Shown here: positions 31,162 through 32,334 of the stretch, piece by piece
Layout: each line of letters starts with the position of its first letter
Position numbering within the stretch: the first letter of the stretch is position 1
From: Collinsella sp.
Lineage (GTDB): Bacteria; Actinomycetota; Coriobacteriia; Coriobacteriales; Coriobacteriaceae
Direction: 5' to 3'
DNA: 32,334 bases
NCBI GenBank assembly: GCA_014871665.1
Contig: WGSL01000020.1
Span: 1-32,334, forward strand
Translations under genes and position numbers: made by a program
The notes under the pieces: generated by a model
The model's database searches: none
What the model saw: the letters and a program-made list of their open reading frames with translations, nothing else
What the model was told of the DNA's origin: nothing

Positions 31162-31191
31162 ATTCTATCAAAGCGCAGTTAGATATGCGAA
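31162..31191 (-). promoter_or_regulatory. Candidate promoter of the micropeptide gene
   Basis: TTCGCA (31191-31186), an 18-base spacer and TAGAAT (31167-31162) preceded by TGA as extended -10. The leader would be about 57 bases. Confidence 0.55.
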
Positions 31192-31217
31192 TGTTTGTTC
31201 GTATTTCAGAAGATCGG

Positions 31218-31262
31218 AGCTCGGGTACGGCGAAGGAACAGTTCCTTTGCCGTACCCGAGCT
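31218..31262. repeat. 45-base palindrome with GGAACAGTTCC centre
   Basis: 22-base arms around a central A, with one G-T difference. The centre keeps the ACAGT of the 30815 copy while the flanking bases change on both sides together (GGGACAGTCCC to GGAACAGTTCC). The remaining gap 31263-31539 is lower in GC and holds no gene that I can support. Confidence 0.9.
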
Positions 31263-31539
31263 TGTCGCCGAACTGCCACCTACATTTTTCGAGTTATTCG
31301 GCCACGCTGCTAGTTCTGTATAAATGCACCGCCGGGATTATCTGAGGGTTTTTGTCCTTATTTGAGCGCATACATGCCCATTTGCGCACTTACGACACCG
31401 AATCAAACACCATTAGAGGTATGAATGTTCCCGAGAGGGCATCTTTAGCCATTTAACGACCTCCGACAGGCCGAATAACTCGAAATTTGTTGGTGGCGAA
31501 AGCGAGACAGTCCTATACGCCAAAAGCCGGCATCTCCCA

Positions 31540-31568
31540 TGTGACAGAGGGGCTGTCCCTTTGTCACA
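31540..31568. repeat. 29-base palindrome abutting the HAD phosphatase stop
   Basis: Same sequence as the 30815 copy except for changes in the left arm that keep G-U pairing. It ends exactly at the base before the stop codon of the HAD gene. Confidence 0.85.
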
Positions 31569-32334
31569 TTATTCGATGACGGTGCGGGAGTTTTGCTTGT
31601 GCATGGTGGCGAGCATGTGTTTGGGGACGGCGTGGACCATGCAGCTGCCGATGGTCGCGCTCGCGGCGGCCTTGGCCGCGTCACTGCCATTCTTGGTGGC
31701 ATAGCTGTGACGGAAACGCTTGAGCATGGCGATGTCGTTGCCGCCGTCGCCGTAAACCGCGACCTCGTCCTCGGCAATACCGTAGTAACCCGCCAGCCAG
31801 GCCACACTCTCGCCCTTGTTGCACGCCACGTCCGTGATCTCGAACATCACCGGATCGAACGGCGCGTTGACCACGCGGTCCGAACGCTCGGCCAAATACG
31901 CCTTAAGGTCGCGCTCCAGCTCGGGCGAGGTCACGCGACAGTTGATCTTGCACACATCGTGGCGCAGGATGTCACCGATCGACTGGTCGAAATATTGCTC
32001 CTCGTGATACCCGCCACGTGCACGCATGCCACGCATCACGATACGCTTGATAGGGCTGTCCTTTTTAAAGCCCGCCTGATGCATCTCGAACGAGCCGCTC
32101 GAGAACATGCCATCGGGCGTGGAGCAATCAAAGCAAATGTCCGGAAACTCCTTGAGCAGTTCCTCGGTGATCTGCGGGTCAATGGTCCAGGTTTTGAGCA
32201 CCTCGCCATGACTGTCGCGCACGATGGATCCATTGGAGCAGCAGGCGTCAAGCGCCAGGCCCGTAAAGCCATGCTCGCCGATTGGCAACGTCGAGCGCCC
32301 GGTCGCGGGAACCACATGCAGGCCAGCCTCGGTC
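31569..32334 (-). CDS. Cof-type HAD-IIB phosphatase (N-terminus beyond the window)
   Basis: Predicted sugar-phosphate or nucleotide phosphatase of the HAD superfamily. The frame stays open to the right edge, where the protein reads TEAGLHVVPATGRS, the motif II region of Cof proteins, so roughly 40 N-terminal residues including the DxDGT nucleophile motif are outside the window. Later marks are a cap domain (about 60-170 of the visible part), a lysine block NKGESVAWLAGYYGI and motif IV YGDGGNDIAMLKRF. A GTG inside the window should not be taken as the start. Substrate unknown. Confidence 0.9.
   Translation of the reverse strand, partial: TEAGLHVVPATGRSTLPIGEHGFTGLALDACCSNGSIVRDSHGEVLKTWTIDPQITEELLKEFPDICFDCSTPDGMFSSGSFEMHQAGFKKDSPIKRIVMRGMRARGGYHEEQYFDQSIGDILRHDVCKINCRVTSPELERDLKAYLAERSDRVVNAPFDPVMFEITDVACNKGESVAWLAGYYGIAEDEVAVYGDGGNDIAMLKRFRHSYATKNGSDAAKAAASATIGSCMVHAVPKHMLATMHKQNSRTVIE

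Noticed and set aside
30994..31182. 62-codon plus-strand frame over the micropeptide gene
   Set aside because: No ribosome site and no protein-like pattern, whereas the minus strand has a near-perfect one.
1..32334. tRNA, rRNA, CRISPR arrays, insertion sequences or prophage genes
   Set aside because: I looked through all gaps and found no cloverleaf with a GGTTCGAATCC-type arm, no regularly spaced repeat array and no transposase or integrase frame.

Overview
The window looks like chromosomal DNA of a GC-rich (about 60%), anaerobic, Gram-positive-type bacterium, most likely a Collinsella-like member of the Coriobacteriia. This is an inference from gene content: an ECF riboflavin importer under an FMN riboswitch, an AmaP/DUF2273/Asp23 envelope-stress locus, a giant 2-hydroxyacyl-CoA dehydratase activase-type protein, a DUF6020-type membrane protein, a prolipoprotein transferase and no outer-membrane genes. 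No rRNA, tRNA, CRISPR array, insertion sequence or phage gene was seen. Most genes are on the minus strand.

Layout. 1-2610: riboflavin uptake (promoter, FMN riboswitch, RibU-like S component, then one polypeptide carrying two ECF ATPase domains that runs off the left edge). 2777-5460: groES-groEL, bracketed by two very long perfect inverted repeats. 5479-8747: two divergent hydrolases, a YtcJ-like amidohydrolase and an M20 amidohydrolase. 8888-11343: a zinc-ribbon membrane protein with a Pro/Glu tail and a YitT-family protein. 11455-13134: the amaP-DUF2273-asp23 operon with its promoter and terminator. 13204-19270: housekeeping genes yebC, a DUF6020-like protein, lgt, a NifU-type scaffold, dCMP deaminase and coaX. 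19298-22519: plus-strand OPT transporter and DUF389 protein. 22645-23843: a lower-GC patch with a small anchored protein, a possible leader peptide and the remnant of an arylsulfotransferase gene. 23844-30793: a 3-hydroxyacyl-CoA dehydrogenase, a 1593-residue activase/dehydratase-like protein and its TetR regulator with a candidate operator. 30815-31568: a palindrome-rich, gene-poor island. 31569-end: a Cof-type HAD phosphatase cut by the right edge.

Two things stand out. First, the island at 30875-31191 has the architecture of a type I toxin-antitoxin locus. A 41-codon hydrophobic and basic micropeptide on the minus strand has a near-perfect Shine-Dalgarno that can be masked by a hairpin. 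A convergent plus-strand promoter could drive an antisense RNA of about 85 nt with stem-loops at both ends, overlapping the 3' end of the peptide mRNA. Second, a family of small palindromes whose core resembles GGGGACAGG or GGGGACGG (arms variable, core conserved) recurs about ten times. Several copies sit flush against the stop codons of the genes they follow, and one marks the exact point where the arylsulfotransferase gene is broken.

All functional calls are from reading the sequence and recalling protein families; no database search was run.
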